Origin: JBGOTP01 sp963717075
GTDB lineage: Bacteria > Acidobacteriota > Vicinamibacteria > Vicinamibacterales > CAVVIG01
NCBI GenBank assembly: GCA_963717075.1
Contig: CAVQVI010000007.1
Location: 806,001 to 870,000 of the forward strand
Direction: 5' to 3'
DNA length: 64,000 bases
The notes beneath the pieces were generated by a model. That model was not told where the DNA came from, did not search any database, and saw nothing but the letters and a program-made list of their open reading frames with translations. This document shows, piece by piece, positions 8,324 through 16,611 of this stretch. Within the stretch, counting starts at the first letter, position 1; each line of letters opens with the position of its first letter. Position numbers and translations under genes: made by a program.

Positions 8324-9667
8324 GTGGTGATTCATCCATTCCATCGGGTTCGCCGGGCAGTTCTTGCCACAGCGTGCGCAGCCCTGGTCATGACGACCCA
8401 CAGCGTGGTCGCGGCCGAGCGCGCCCGACTGAGCGCTGACCTCGCCGCCCACCTCGCCGCCGGCTCAGCGTCGATTGACGTCATCGTCCACGGGAACAGG
8501 GCTCAGGTCGACCAACTGGCCGGGCGGTACAACCTTCCGATCACGAAGTACCTGAAGACCGGAGCCGTGCTTCGGGTAACGGCGGGCCAGCTCGCGGCGC
8601 TGCAGGTGGACGGCAGCCAAGACCATCTATCGTCCGACATCCCGATTCGCTCCGCCATCGACGCGACGGCTGCAAGCGTTCTCGCCGACAAAGTGTGGAG
8701 GGGTTCGGGTGGTCTGACACCTCTATCGGGGGCGGGCATCGGGGTCGCGGTGATTGATTCTGGCGTGGATCCAAACCACGAGGCGCTGAAGAACCGCATT
8801 GTCGCGACGGTCGATTTCACGGGAGGGACGGGCGTCGACCGGTACGGGCATGGCACGCACGTCGCCGCCATCATCGCCGGGCAGCCGGATTCATCAGGCG
8901 AGGGCAGAGGTATTGCCTATGGTGCCAACGTCATCAACCTGCGGGTACTGGACGATCAGGGATCTGGCAGGGCCAGCAGCGTGATTGAAGCAATCGATTG
9001 GGCGATAGACAACCGCGGAAATTATGGCATTCGCGTGATCAATCTGTCTGTCGGCGCACCGGTCCTCCAGCCCTACCGCGACGATCCGCTGTGTGAAGCC
9101 GTCGAGCGGGCGGTTGCCGCCGGCATCGTGGTGGTCGCCTCGGCGGGCAACTACGGTACGACGAAGGACGGAACGGTTCAATTCGGGAGCGTGACGTCGC
9201 CAGGAAACGATCCCAACGTCATTACCGTCGGTGCCCTCGACACGCGCGGAACGCCGCAGCGCTGGGATGATACGGTAGCGGCCTACAGTTCCCGGGGGCC
9301 CACGACCTATGACCTCGTCATGAAGCCCGATCTGGTTGCGCCTGGCACGCGTGTGATTTCTGCAGAGGCCGTTGGATCCTACCTTTCGACGAGCGACCCC
9401 GAGCGACACGTCAGTGGGACTGGTGTGAATGCATACATGGAGCTTTCCGGAACCAGCATGGCGGCCGGCGTGGTCAGTGGTGCGCTTGCGCTGCTTCTGG
9501 AACGGGAGCCTAACCTGACGGCCGATGAAGCCAAGACAATCCTGCAGGCGAGCTGCTCGCTTCTCCTCGATGGCGCGTTTGCAAGTGGAGCTGGCAGTCT
9601 GGATATCTTTGGGGCGGCTCAGCTATCCGAGGTACTGTCGCGCGCGAACGTGCCCCCTCAGCGCTGA
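8324..9667 (+). CDS. Secreted S8 subtilisin-like serine protease
   Basis: Exported protease of 447 residues starting at GTG 8324. The signal peptide spans roughly residues 1-30 (hydrophobic VLATACAALVMTTHSVVA). An inhibitor-like propeptide follows to about 120. The catalytic triad is intact: D145 in AVIDSGVD, H176 in GHGTHVA, and S379 in LSGTSMAAG, with oxyanion N277 in SAGNYG. The protein ends soon after the catalytic domain with no C-terminal sorting module. The gene stands alone and is divergent from the aldolase operon. Confidence 0.92.
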   Translation: MVIHPFHRVRRAVLATACAALVMTTHSVVAAERARLSADLAAHLAAGSASIDVIVHGNRAQVDQLAGRYNLPITKYLKTGAVLRVTAGQLAALQVDGSQDHLSSDIPIRSAIDATAASVLADKVWRGSGGLTPLSGAGIGVAVIDSGVDPNHEALKNRIVATVDFTGGTGVDRYGHGTHVAAIIAGQPDSSGEGRGIAYGANVINLRVLDDQGSGRASSVIEAIDWAIDNRGNYGIRVINLSVGAPVLQPYRDDPLCEAVERAVAAGIVVVASAGNYGTTKDGTVQFGSVTSPGNDPNVITVGALDTRGTPQRWDDTVAAYSSRGPTTYDLVMKPDLVAPGTRVISAEAVGSYLSTSDPERHVSGTGVNAYMELSGTSMAAGVVSGALALLLEREPNLTADEAKTILQASCSLLLDGAFASGAGSLDIFGAAQLSEVLSRANVPPQR

Positions 9668-9982
9668 ATCGCTAATCGACCTGTCTGCGGACGCTTTCCC
9701 CCAGTCAATCCAAATCTTGGCCAACAGGCCAAAAACCTGACCGAGTGACGAACTGTGCAATTCTGATGGCCGATCGCATTTTGCGTGCAAAAAAACGCTG
9801 AGACCCGAGCCGAATCGAACGCTTGGCCAACCGTTTGACCGATCCCTCCGCAGACACCACCGGGTCTTCGAGCTGGTCATCACCCTACAACCACCAACTT
9901 ATTCAATCACTTGCACGCGAAATGACAATAAGACCGTCACGCCAGATTCGATGGCACCCGCCGTGCGCTTATATCCACGCAT
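9668..9982 (+). other. Non-coding stretch between the subtilase and the small HTH gene
   Basis: No credible gene in 315 nt. It holds a short inverted repeat TTGGCC-AACA-GGCCAA at 9717-9732 (no T-tract, so a weak terminator candidate) and, near its right end, a sigma-54-type promoter described separately. Confidence 0.5.
9952..9966 (+). promoter_or_regulatory. Putative sigma-54 (-24/-12) promoter of the HTH gene at 9983
   Basis: TGGCACCCGCCGTGC has GG and GC at the exact 10-nt spacing of RpoN promoters (consensus TGGCAC-N5-TTGC). It lies 16 nt before the ATG, so the transcript would be almost leaderless. A matching site sits 14 nt before the paralogous gene at 32,835, which makes chance less likely. 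Confidence 0.55.
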
Positions 9983-10222
9983 ATGGAATCGATTCAAAAG
10001 GAACTGTCGGGAGGTTTCGAGACCAGAGTCGGCCGCAGCGTCTCACTCGACCACGCAGCCGAGCTCCTCGGAGTCTCCCGGCGGACGATTTACAACCGGA
10101 TTCGGGAAGGACGCTTACGGACCGTTCGTACGTTGGGCGGATCACAACGGGTCTTGATCGAATCGGTCAACGAAGGCCGCGACCGCGAGTCGTTCGAAAC
10201 ACGTGATCGCACGCCAGATTGA
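9983..10222 (+). CDS. Small helix-turn-helix (excisionase/MerR-like) DNA-binding protein
   Basis: Protein of 79 residues with the helix_turn_helix_17 pattern: SLDHAAELLGVSRRTIYNRIREGRLRTVRT, then GGSQRVLIESV. Such proteins bind DNA as excisionases or small regulators. A close paralogue lies at 32,575-32,835 (LLIDDAAKLLGMSRRTVYYRIREGRL). Both have sigma-54-type promoters immediately upstream. No Shine-Dalgarno is visible before the ATG. Its position before the peptide-export operon suggests it regulates that locus; this is inference. Confidence 0.75.
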   Translation: MESIQKELSGGFETRVGRSVSLDHAAELLGVSRRTIYNRIREGRLRTVRTLGGSQRVLIESVNEGRDRESFETRDRTPD

Positions 10223-10295
10223 AGGGTAACCAACTCGGGCTGGCGCAGGCGCCCGGCGAACGGCTGACTAAACAGGGCCAGGTTGGAGACAGCAG

Positions 10296-10373
10296 ATGAC
10301 AATCAAGAGCGAACATCAGGCTGGAAGCGACGAGCGAGTTCAATTGTTGGGGCAACTAGAAACGATGCCGTGA
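10296..10373 (+). CDS. Short ORF, 25 aa, possible peptide precursor or leader
   Basis: ATG at 10,296 is preceded by GGAGA with a 6-nt spacer. The peptide starts MTIKSEHQAG and ends LETMP. No double-glycine is seen. It lies just upstream of a C39-peptidase exporter operon, so a precursor or leader peptide is conceivable. Nothing in the composition proves it is translated. Confidence 0.3.
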   Translation: MTIKSEHQAGSDERVQLLGQLETMP

Positions 10374-10441
10374 CCCTTCGGTCCATGTGTCGGTCCAGTC
10401 TAAGGGTGTACACGGCCCCATTCGGAAACTGGGAGATAACG

Positions 10442-10477
10442 ATGAGCAATATGACAATCAAGATACGAAAGCTCTGA
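10442..10477 (+). CDS. Short ORF, 11 aa, possible truncated RiPP-type leader
   Basis: ATG at 10,442 follows GGGAG with a 6-nt spacer, one of the best ribosome-binding sites in the region. The product is MSNMTIKIRKL. If one base at the CTCTGAG stop were an error, it would continue as KLETGQVAS into the frame of the HlyD gene. The KIRKLET-like run is reminiscent of RiPP leaders, but this is speculative. Confidence 0.3.
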   Translation: MSNMTIKIRKL

Positions 10478-10580
10478 GACGGGACAAGTAGCTTCTCGGA
10501 CTGATAGCAATCGCGTGGGCGTGAGGACGGAGTTCGCACTCCGTTTGGCGTCCACGATTCCGAGAGCACGGGATTTCCGC

Positions 10581-11744
10581 ATGTCTTTACACTTCTCCCG
10601 GTCGCTCCGGACCCTCGATACGGACAGCTCGCGCCACAATACCGTCCTCTTCGTCCTCATCATTGGTTTTCTCGGTCTCTGGTTCGCGTGGTTTATAGCC
10701 GGACGAGTTGCGGTCTATGCCTCCACGGGTACCGCTCGTCTCGAAGTGGCTCGAGAGAATCACCCTGTCGATGCGCCGGTCGAGGGCCGAGTCGAGGCCG
10801 TCCGCGTGGTGGTGGGCCAATGGGTTCAAGCGGGGGACGTGCTCCTGGAATTCGACGCGAGCTCTGAGCGCCTCGCACGAGGCGAAGAACAGGCGCGGTT
10901 GGCGCCCGCCGCATCACAAGCGAATCTGCTCCGAGAAGAGCTCGCTGCTCAGCAACTGGCGCTGGAAGAAGGGCGACGCTCGGCCAGGGCCGCGGTCGCT
11001 CAGGCCGAGGCTGAGGGACAGAGGGCCAAGTCCGCTGCGGCATTTGCGGTCGAAGAGTCCACGCGTGTTGTGGAGCTGCAGCGACGCGGCCTCATCAGCG
11101 ACCTCGAGGCCCTCCGAGCGAGGAATGCAGCCGAGGAACGACAGAATGACGCGCAGGCCGCCGAGTTCGCTTCTCGGCGTGTAGGTCTTGACCTGGCGGC
11201 TCGCGAGCAGGACCGACTCGCCCAGATCGCGCGGTTGAAAAAGGAGATTGCGGCGATAGAAGGCACGCGCGCCGAGGCAGTGGCAGCGTCCGACAAACTG
11301 AAATACAACATCGAACAGCGAACGGTGCGCGCGCCGATCAGCGGCAGAATCGCTGATGTGACGCCGTTGACCCCGGGCAGCGTCGTGGCCGTGGGCAGGC
11401 GCGTCTGCACGATAGTGCCCGACGGAGGGCTCAGGGTCGTGGCATACTTCACTCCCGCCACGGCACTCGGCCGTGTGCGGATTGGTCAGGCTGCACAGGT
11501 CAGGCTGGAAGGGTTTCCCTGGACGCAATACGGAAGCCCGGAAGCGCACGTTTCCAGCGTGGCAGGAGAACCGCGTGATGGCACGATTCGCGTTGAGCTG
11601 GAGCTCGACGTCAGGGAATCGGCAATTCCCCTGCAACATGGCTTGCCCGCCGAGATTGATATCGAGGTCGAACGGATCTCGCCCGCCGCACTTGTGATGC
11701 GAAGCATCGGCGCACACACACGCTTGTCCGCTGCAGAACGATGA
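10581..11744 (+). CDS. HlyD-family membrane-fusion protein of a peptide exporter
   Basis: Periplasmic adaptor linking an inner-membrane ABC exporter to the outside. The frame is open from GTG 10,515, but ATG 10,581 (MSLHFSRSLRTLDTD) fits the family start. One TM helix (VLFVLIIGFLGLWFAWFIAG) is followed by the first lipoyl half (PVDAPVEGRVEAVRVVVGQWVQAGDVLLEFD). A long Ala/Glu/Arg coiled-coil hairpin comes next, then the second lipoyl half (RTVRAPISGRIADVTPLTPGSVV) and a barrel domain. Its stop overlaps the exporter's start by 4 nt (ATGA). Layout matches NHLM-type bacteriocin secretion proteins. Confidence 0.87.
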   Translation: MSLHFSRSLRTLDTDSSRHNTVLFVLIIGFLGLWFAWFIAGRVAVYASTGTARLEVARENHPVDAPVEGRVEAVRVVVGQWVQAGDVLLEFDASSERLARGEEQARLAPAASQANLLREELAAQQLALEEGRRSARAAVAQAEAEGQRAKSAAAFAVEESTRVVELQRRGLISDLEALRARNAAEERQNDAQAAEFASRRVGLDLAAREQDRLAQIARLKKEIAAIEGTRAEAVAASDKLKYNIEQRTVRAPISGRIADVTPLTPGSVVAVGRRVCTIVPDGGLRVVAYFTPATALGRVRIGQAAQVRLEGFPWTQYGSPEAHVSSVAGEPRDGTIRVELELDVRESAIPLQHGLPAEIDIEVERISPAALVMRSIGAHTRLSAAER

Positions 11745-14479
11745 GCGTTTCCCCGCTGGCGTCCCCCTTCGGACGATCCGGCCGCCGCTTCTTCATTCCA
11801 GAAGTCCTACAGACATCCGGCATGGACTGCGGACCGGCGGCTCTCAAGGCACTGCTCGAAGGCTTCCGCATTCCGGTCAGCTACGGACGGCTTCGGGAAG
11901 CTTGCCACACCGACGTGGATGGGACGTCGATCGATACCCTTGAGGAGATTGCGCAGGCGCTCAACCTTCGCGCCGAGCAGGTGATGATTCCGGTGGATCA
12001 CGTACTGCTCGACGAAGCCGCGGCCCTTCCAGCGATAGCCGTGGCCCGGACTCCGAGCGGTGGTGCGCACTTCATGGTCGTCTGGCGACGCCATGGGCCG
12101 TGGGTACAGGTCATGGATCCGGCGCGCGGACGGTTATGGCTTTCCCGCCAGGCCTTTCTGTCCCGACTCTTCAGACACTCAACCGTGGTCAGCGCGCCGG
12201 CATGGCGCGACTGGGCAGGGACTGATGCGTTCCTGGCTCCGCTCACGCGACGGATGCGGGCGCTGGGCCTCTACCAGAAAGACGTCGTGTCCCTTGTTGG
12301 ACTCGCGGTTCAGGATCCATCGTGGCGCGGATTGGCGGAGATCGATGCGAGCGTTCGGATGATCGAGAATCTCGTGGCATCACGAGCTGTCCGCCGCGCC
12401 GGCGGCCGACTCGCGCTCCGCGCTGTTCTGGCACGGCCGGGTGACGATGAACGACGCTCGCTCATTCCAGACTATTACTGGTCGGTTCGGCCAGTTGAAC
12501 GCGAGGCAGACCGGTTGCGTCTGCGCGGCGCAGTGCTCGTCCGCGCTCAAGGCCGGCGCGGTCATTCGGTAAGCGTCTCAGGAGCAGGCCACACGACGGG
12601 CATGGCAGCCGTGGATGCAAATTCCCCTGAAATCGCTGCTGCCCTTACAGAAGCACCCGCCAAACCGCTTCGTGAAGTATTCGTCGCCCTCCGCGAGGCG
12701 GGTGTCATTGGACCGGTGGTTGCCGGCTGCGCTATCGTCATCGCTGCGCTCGGCGTCGTTTTCGAGGCCCTTCTTCTGCGAAGCGTCCTGGACGTGAGCG
12801 CGTTGTTGCCTCTTCCCATCCAAGGACTGACCGCGAGCGTCGTCCTTGCACTCTTCGCCGCTGCGCTCCTCGGCATCGAATTGGTCCTCGCCTCCGCAGA
12901 GCGGCGCGCCGGGAGCCATCTCGAAGCCCGACTGCGCATCGCGTTTCTCGACAAGATCCCGCGCCTCGCGGATTCGTACTTCCAGAGCCGGCCTGTATCC
13001 GACATGCTGGAACGCAGTCACGGTGTGCATGTCCTTCGCACGCTGCCGCAACTGGGCGTCCGATTTCTCAGAGTCGGGGCTGAACTCGTGATCACCACGG
13101 CGGCGATCGCGTGGCTCGACCCGCGGATGGCCAGCCTTGCCGTTCTCGCCTGCGTCGTCGCCTCCGGAATTCCCCTCCTCGGCAACTCTGTCATGGCCGA
13201 ACGCGACATGAAAGTGCGAACGCACGCTGGTGCGCTCGCCCGCTTCCACCTTGACGCGCTCCTTGGTCGGACGGCCATCGAAGCACACGGCGCGGAAGCC
13301 ACGATCGAGCGCGAGCACGAACGCCTGCTTTCGGAGTGGGTTCGAGCCTCGAGGGGCCTGCAGCGGGGCTCGGTCATCATCGAAGGCCTTCAGATGTCCG
13401 TCGGCTTCGCTCTTGCCGGTTGGCTTCTCTTCAGCCATTTTTCGCACGGCATCAGCGGGACAATGCTGTTGCTCACGTACTGGGTGTTGAACCTGCCGGC
13501 TTTGGGCTACGAGCTGGCGCTCACGGCGCGTGAATACCCGGCACACCGGAGCACGATGCTCCGACTGCTCGAGCCGCTTGGGGCACCGGAAGCTCGTCGC
13601 CGCGAAGGCGGTGCACGCGAAGTCATCCCGAGCATCGAACCAGCGAGTTCCGGCGTACGGATCGATGCAAGCTCAATCGCCGTTCGCGTCGCCGGGCATC
13701 AGGTTCTGGAAGCGGTCGATCTGCACGTCGAACCTGGCGACCATGTCGCCATCGTCGGCGCGTCTGGTGCTGGGAAATCAACACTCGTTGGCCTGCTGCT
13801 CGGATGGTACCGTCCTTCGGCAGGAGAACTGCTGGTGGACAATGAACCGCTTGCCGGTGATCGCCTCGATCGGCTCCGGAAGGAAACTGCGTGGGTCGAC
13901 CCCACGGTGCAGATCTGGAATCAACCCCTGCTGGACAATCTGCTTTATGGATCGGACGGCTCGCCGCAATCGGTGTCGTCGGTTCTGGAGGCGGCAGCCC
14001 TCATGCCAGTGATTGCGAAGCTCCCACAAGGCCTGGCGACGCCACTTGGTGAGGGAGGCGCTCTGTTGTCGGCTGGCGAGGGGCAACGGGTTCGCCTCGG
14101 ACGCGCGATGATGCGACAAGGGGCCAGACTCGTCATTCTCGACGAGCCATTCCTCGGGCTCGAGCGCGATAGACGGAGGGCCCTGCTCGCACAGGTGCGG
14201 CAGCGCTGGGCGGGAAGAACCCTGTTATATGTCACGCACGACGTGAGCGAGACGCGTGGCTTCGATCGAGTGATCGTGATGGAACGGGGCCGCCTTGTTG
14301 AAGACGGCGAACCGCTGCAACTTGCGCAAATGGCGTCGTCTCGATACCGGCGCCTGCTCCAGGCTCAGGAGATGGTGCTCGCGCGCCTGACGACCGGGGC
14401 TGAGTGGCGACGCATCCGTCTCGAGTCCGGACGATTGACTCAGGACCATGGCAACTCCTCAATCGAACAACTGGCGTAG
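11741..14479 (+). CDS. Peptidase-containing ABC exporter (C39 peptidase, TMD, ATPase)
   Basis: Exporter of 912 residues that cleaves leader peptides, usually after double glycine, and secretes the product. The N-terminal C39 domain is complete: oxyanion Q24, Cys C30 in QTSGMDCGPAALKALL, H110 in GGAHFMVVW, and D126 in VMDPARG. A linker of about 150 residues, longer than usual, separates it from the membrane domain (about 320-600). The ATPase has Walker A GASGAGKS at 673-680, signature LSAGEGQR (variant of LSGGQ), Walker B LVILDEP and H-loop YVTHD. Overlaps its neighbours on both sides. Confidence 0.88.
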   Translation: MSVSPLASPFGRSGRRFFIPEVLQTSGMDCGPAALKALLEGFRIPVSYGRLREACHTDVDGTSIDTLEEIAQALNLRAEQVMIPVDHVLLDEAAALPAIAVARTPSGGAHFMVVWRRHGPWVQVMDPARGRLWLSRQAFLSRLFRHSTVVSAPAWRDWAGTDAFLAPLTRRMRALGLYQKDVVSLVGLAVQDPSWRGLAEIDASVRMIENLVASRAVRRAGGRLALRAVLARPGDDERRSLIPDYYWSVRPVEREADRLRLRGAVLVRAQGRRGHSVSVSGAGHTTGMAAVDANSPEIAAALTEAPAKPLREVFVALREAGVIGPVVAGCAIVIAALGVVFEALLLRSVLDVSALLPLPIQGLTASVVLALFAAALLGIELVLASAERRAGSHLEARLRIAFLDKIPRLADSYFQSRPVSDMLERSHGVHVLRTLPQLGVRFLRVGAELVITTAAIAWLDPRMASLAVLACVVASGIPLLGNSVMAERDMKVRTHAGALARFHLDALLGRTAIEAHGAEATIEREHERLLSEWVRASRGLQRGSVIIEGLQMSVGFALAGWLLFSHFSHGISGTMLLLTYWVLNLPALGYELALTAREYPAHRSTMLRLLEPLGAPEARRREGGAREVIPSIEPASSGVRIDASSIAVRVAGHQVLEAVDLHVEPGDHVAIVGASGAGKSTLVGLLLGWYRPSAGELLVDNEPLAGDRLDRLRKETAWVDPTVQIWNQPLLDNLLYGSDGSPQSVSSVLEAAALMPVIAKLPQGLATPLGEGGALLSAGEGQRVRLGRAMMRQGARLVILDEPFLGLERDRRRALLAQVRQRWAGRTLLYVTHDVSETRGFDRVIVMERGRLVEDGEPLQLAQMASSRYRRLLQAQEMVLARLTTGAEWRRIRLESGRLTQDHGNSSIEQLA

Positions 14480-16604
14480 CCATCAATCGGTTCTGGACGC
14501 GGCGCTCTGGCCCGAGTCGCGTCTGGGTGAAGCTCTTCACGCGCTGGCGCGCGCCGCTGGTCTGCCGACGACCTGTAGCGAGACGTTTGCTCCTCCTCCT
14601 GATGCGACGCCCGAACAGTTCAGCGCATGGATGGAGGCGGCAGCCGATCGCGGGGGCATTCAAGCCAATCAGGTTGTGGCCGGGCTCGACGAAATCGCGA
14701 CGCTGACGCACGGAGGAGCGCCGCTTCTGCTCCGCGTCCGCGTGGCTGACACCGATCGGTTTCTCGCGGTCCTCGGCGGACGGGGGCGCCACGTCCTGGC
14801 ACTCGCGCCCGACCTGCGGCGTCGCCGGATTCTTGTCGCCACGCTGTGTGAAGCAATTCAGCGGCCGTTCGAGAAACCTGTGGAGGCCGACGTCGATCGG
14901 CTCCTCGACCGCATGCGGAGCACTGGCCGCCGGCGGGCACGCGCGCGAACAGCGTTGCTGGCCGAGCAGCTCAGAAACGTGCGCCTTCGGAGCTGCTGGC
15001 TGCTTCGACTGCCGCCAGGAAGCCGCATTCACGACGAGATTCGCGAGGCCGGCCTAGGTCGTGGCGTCGGGTTACTCGTCTCTGCCCACTTCATTCAGTA
15101 CCTGCTGTTTATCTTGTCGTGGTGGCTTCTGGGCCGCGGCGTGATGCGGGGCACGATCGATACCGGGTGGCTGCTTGGCTGGCTCCTGCTCCTGGTGTCG
15201 CTCGTGCCGTTTCGTCTACTGGCGACCTGGACTCAGGGCGTCGTCTCGACAACAGCTGGGGCAGCGCTTCGCCGTCGTCTCCTTCGCGGCGCCCTTCGGA
15301 TCGATCGCGAGGATGTGCGGCGCAAGGGCGCGGGGCAGCTATTCGGGATCGTGGTCGAAGGGGCCGCCATCGAGTCGCTCGCACTGACCGGGGGCATCAC
15401 CGCGTGTTTCTCGCTGATCGAGCTTGTCATCGCGGCCGTGGTTCTGTGGTCTGGTACCGGAGTACTTCCGGGAGCACTGCTTGTCTTCTGGGTTGCCGCC
15501 GCAGCGGCGATGGCGTGGCGCTATATCAGGAGCCGCCGCGCATGGACTCGCGAGCGACTCTCGATGACCGATCAGTTACTCGAGTCGATGCTCGGTCACC
15601 GGACGAGACTCGCGCAGCAACCCGTCGATCAGTGGCACCCGCAGGAGGATCTGGCACTGGCTCGATACATCGAGCGCGGGCGGGCAATGGACCGAGCCGG
15701 CGCGGGGCTCACCGCGTTCATCCCGAGAGGCTGGCTCGCGGTGGCGCTCGTGTCGCTTACACCCGCGGTCATCGCTCACGCGTCCCAGTCGCGACTCGCG
15801 ATTACGGTTGGGGGCATTCTGCTCGCCTATCGCAGCCTGCGTCATCTCTCCGGGGGCCTTTCCAACCTGGCCGGCGCGACGATCGCCGGTCAGTCCATGC
15901 TGCCACTCGCGCGAGCGGCCGAGATTCGTGAGGCGGCGCCGCATCCTTCGATGGTCGTCCCTGCTCGCCGGGAGGCGGCCGCAACCGGGGACACCAGTGC
16001 CGTGCAAGCGCGGGACTTATCGTTTCGCTACCCTCTCCAGGCAGAACCAGTGCTGGACGGATGCACGCTTACCGTTCCGCGCGGGGCACGCTTTCTCCTG
16101 GAAGGTGCGTCGGGCGCAGGCAAGACCACGTTCGCCTCGATTCTTGCCGGGCTCGAGACCGCCGACTCAGGGCTCCTGCTCCTGGATGGGCTTGACCATT
16201 CAGTGCTGGGCCGTGCAGGGTGGCGGCAGCGCGTCGTCATGGCCCCGCAGGCGCACGACAACTATCTCGTGACCGGATCTCTAGCGTTCAACCTCCTGAT
16301 GGGGCGCCGATGGCCCGCATCCCACGCAGATCTTGTGGAGGCCGAGCAGGTATGTCGAGAACTGGGGCTGGGAGACCTGCTGGATCGGTTGCCAGGCGGC
16401 CTTCACCAAATCGTCGGCGAAACCGGGTGGCAGCTTTCCCAAGGCGAGCGGACGCGGGTGTTCCTGGCTCGCGCGCTGCTGCAGAAGCCGGAACTTCTTC
16501 TGCTTGACGAGAGCTTCAGCGCACTCGATCCCGAAAACGTCGATAGGACGATACGGTGCGTGCTGCGCCGAGCGTCAACCGTCGTCGCGATTGCGCACGC
16601 ATAG
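14448..16604 (+). CDS. Second ABC exporter subunit (TMD plus ATPase, no peptidase)
   Basis: Protein of 718 residues starting inside the 3' end of the C39 exporter gene (32-nt overlap). The N-terminal 210 residues have no known domain. Membrane helices span about 215-460, followed by an ATPase with Walker A GASGAGKTT from residue 553, signature LSQGERTRVFLARALL, Walker B LLLLDES and H-loop VVAIAHA. The protein stops right after that His, so the usual 30-50-residue tail is absent. An HlyD, peptidase-ABC, ABC trio of this order is typical of NHLM bacteriocin export. No modification enzyme is nearby. Confidence 0.83.
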   Translation: MATPQSNNWRSHQSVLDAALWPESRLGEALHALARAAGLPTTCSETFAPPPDATPEQFSAWMEAAADRGGIQANQVVAGLDEIATLTHGGAPLLLRVRVADTDRFLAVLGGRGRHVLALAPDLRRRRILVATLCEAIQRPFEKPVEADVDRLLDRMRSTGRRRARARTALLAEQLRNVRLRSCWLLRLPPGSRIHDEIREAGLGRGVGLLVSAHFIQYLLFILSWWLLGRGVMRGTIDTGWLLGWLLLLVSLVPFRLLATWTQGVVSTTAGAALRRRLLRGALRIDREDVRRKGAGQLFGIVVEGAAIESLALTGGITACFSLIELVIAAVVLWSGTGVLPGALLVFWVAAAAAMAWRYIRSRRAWTRERLSMTDQLLESMLGHRTRLAQQPVDQWHPQEDLALARYIERGRAMDRAGAGLTAFIPRGWLAVALVSLTPAVIAHASQSRLAITVGGILLAYRSLRHLSGGLSNLAGATIAGQSMLPLARAAEIREAAPHPSMVVPARREAAATGDTSAVQARDLSFRYPLQAEPVLDGCTLTVPRGARFLLEGASGAGKTTFASILAGLETADSGLLLLDGLDHSVLGRAGWRQRVVMAPQAHDNYLVTGSLAFNLLMGRRWPASHADLVEAEQVCRELGLGDLLDRLPGGLHQIVGETGWQLSQGERTRVFLARALLQKPELLLLDESFSALDPENVDRTIRCVLRRASTVVAIAHA

Positions 16605-16611
16605 CGTGCCG

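Larger units (their letters stand above)
10223..10580 (+). other. Leader region before the export operon with two short ribosome-bound ORFs
   Basis: About 360 nt without a normal gene. It contains two very short ORFs with good ribosome-binding sites (10,296-10,373 and 10,442-10,477). Both peptides contain MTIK. No -24/-12 or convincing -35/-10 element was found here. Confidence 0.4.
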
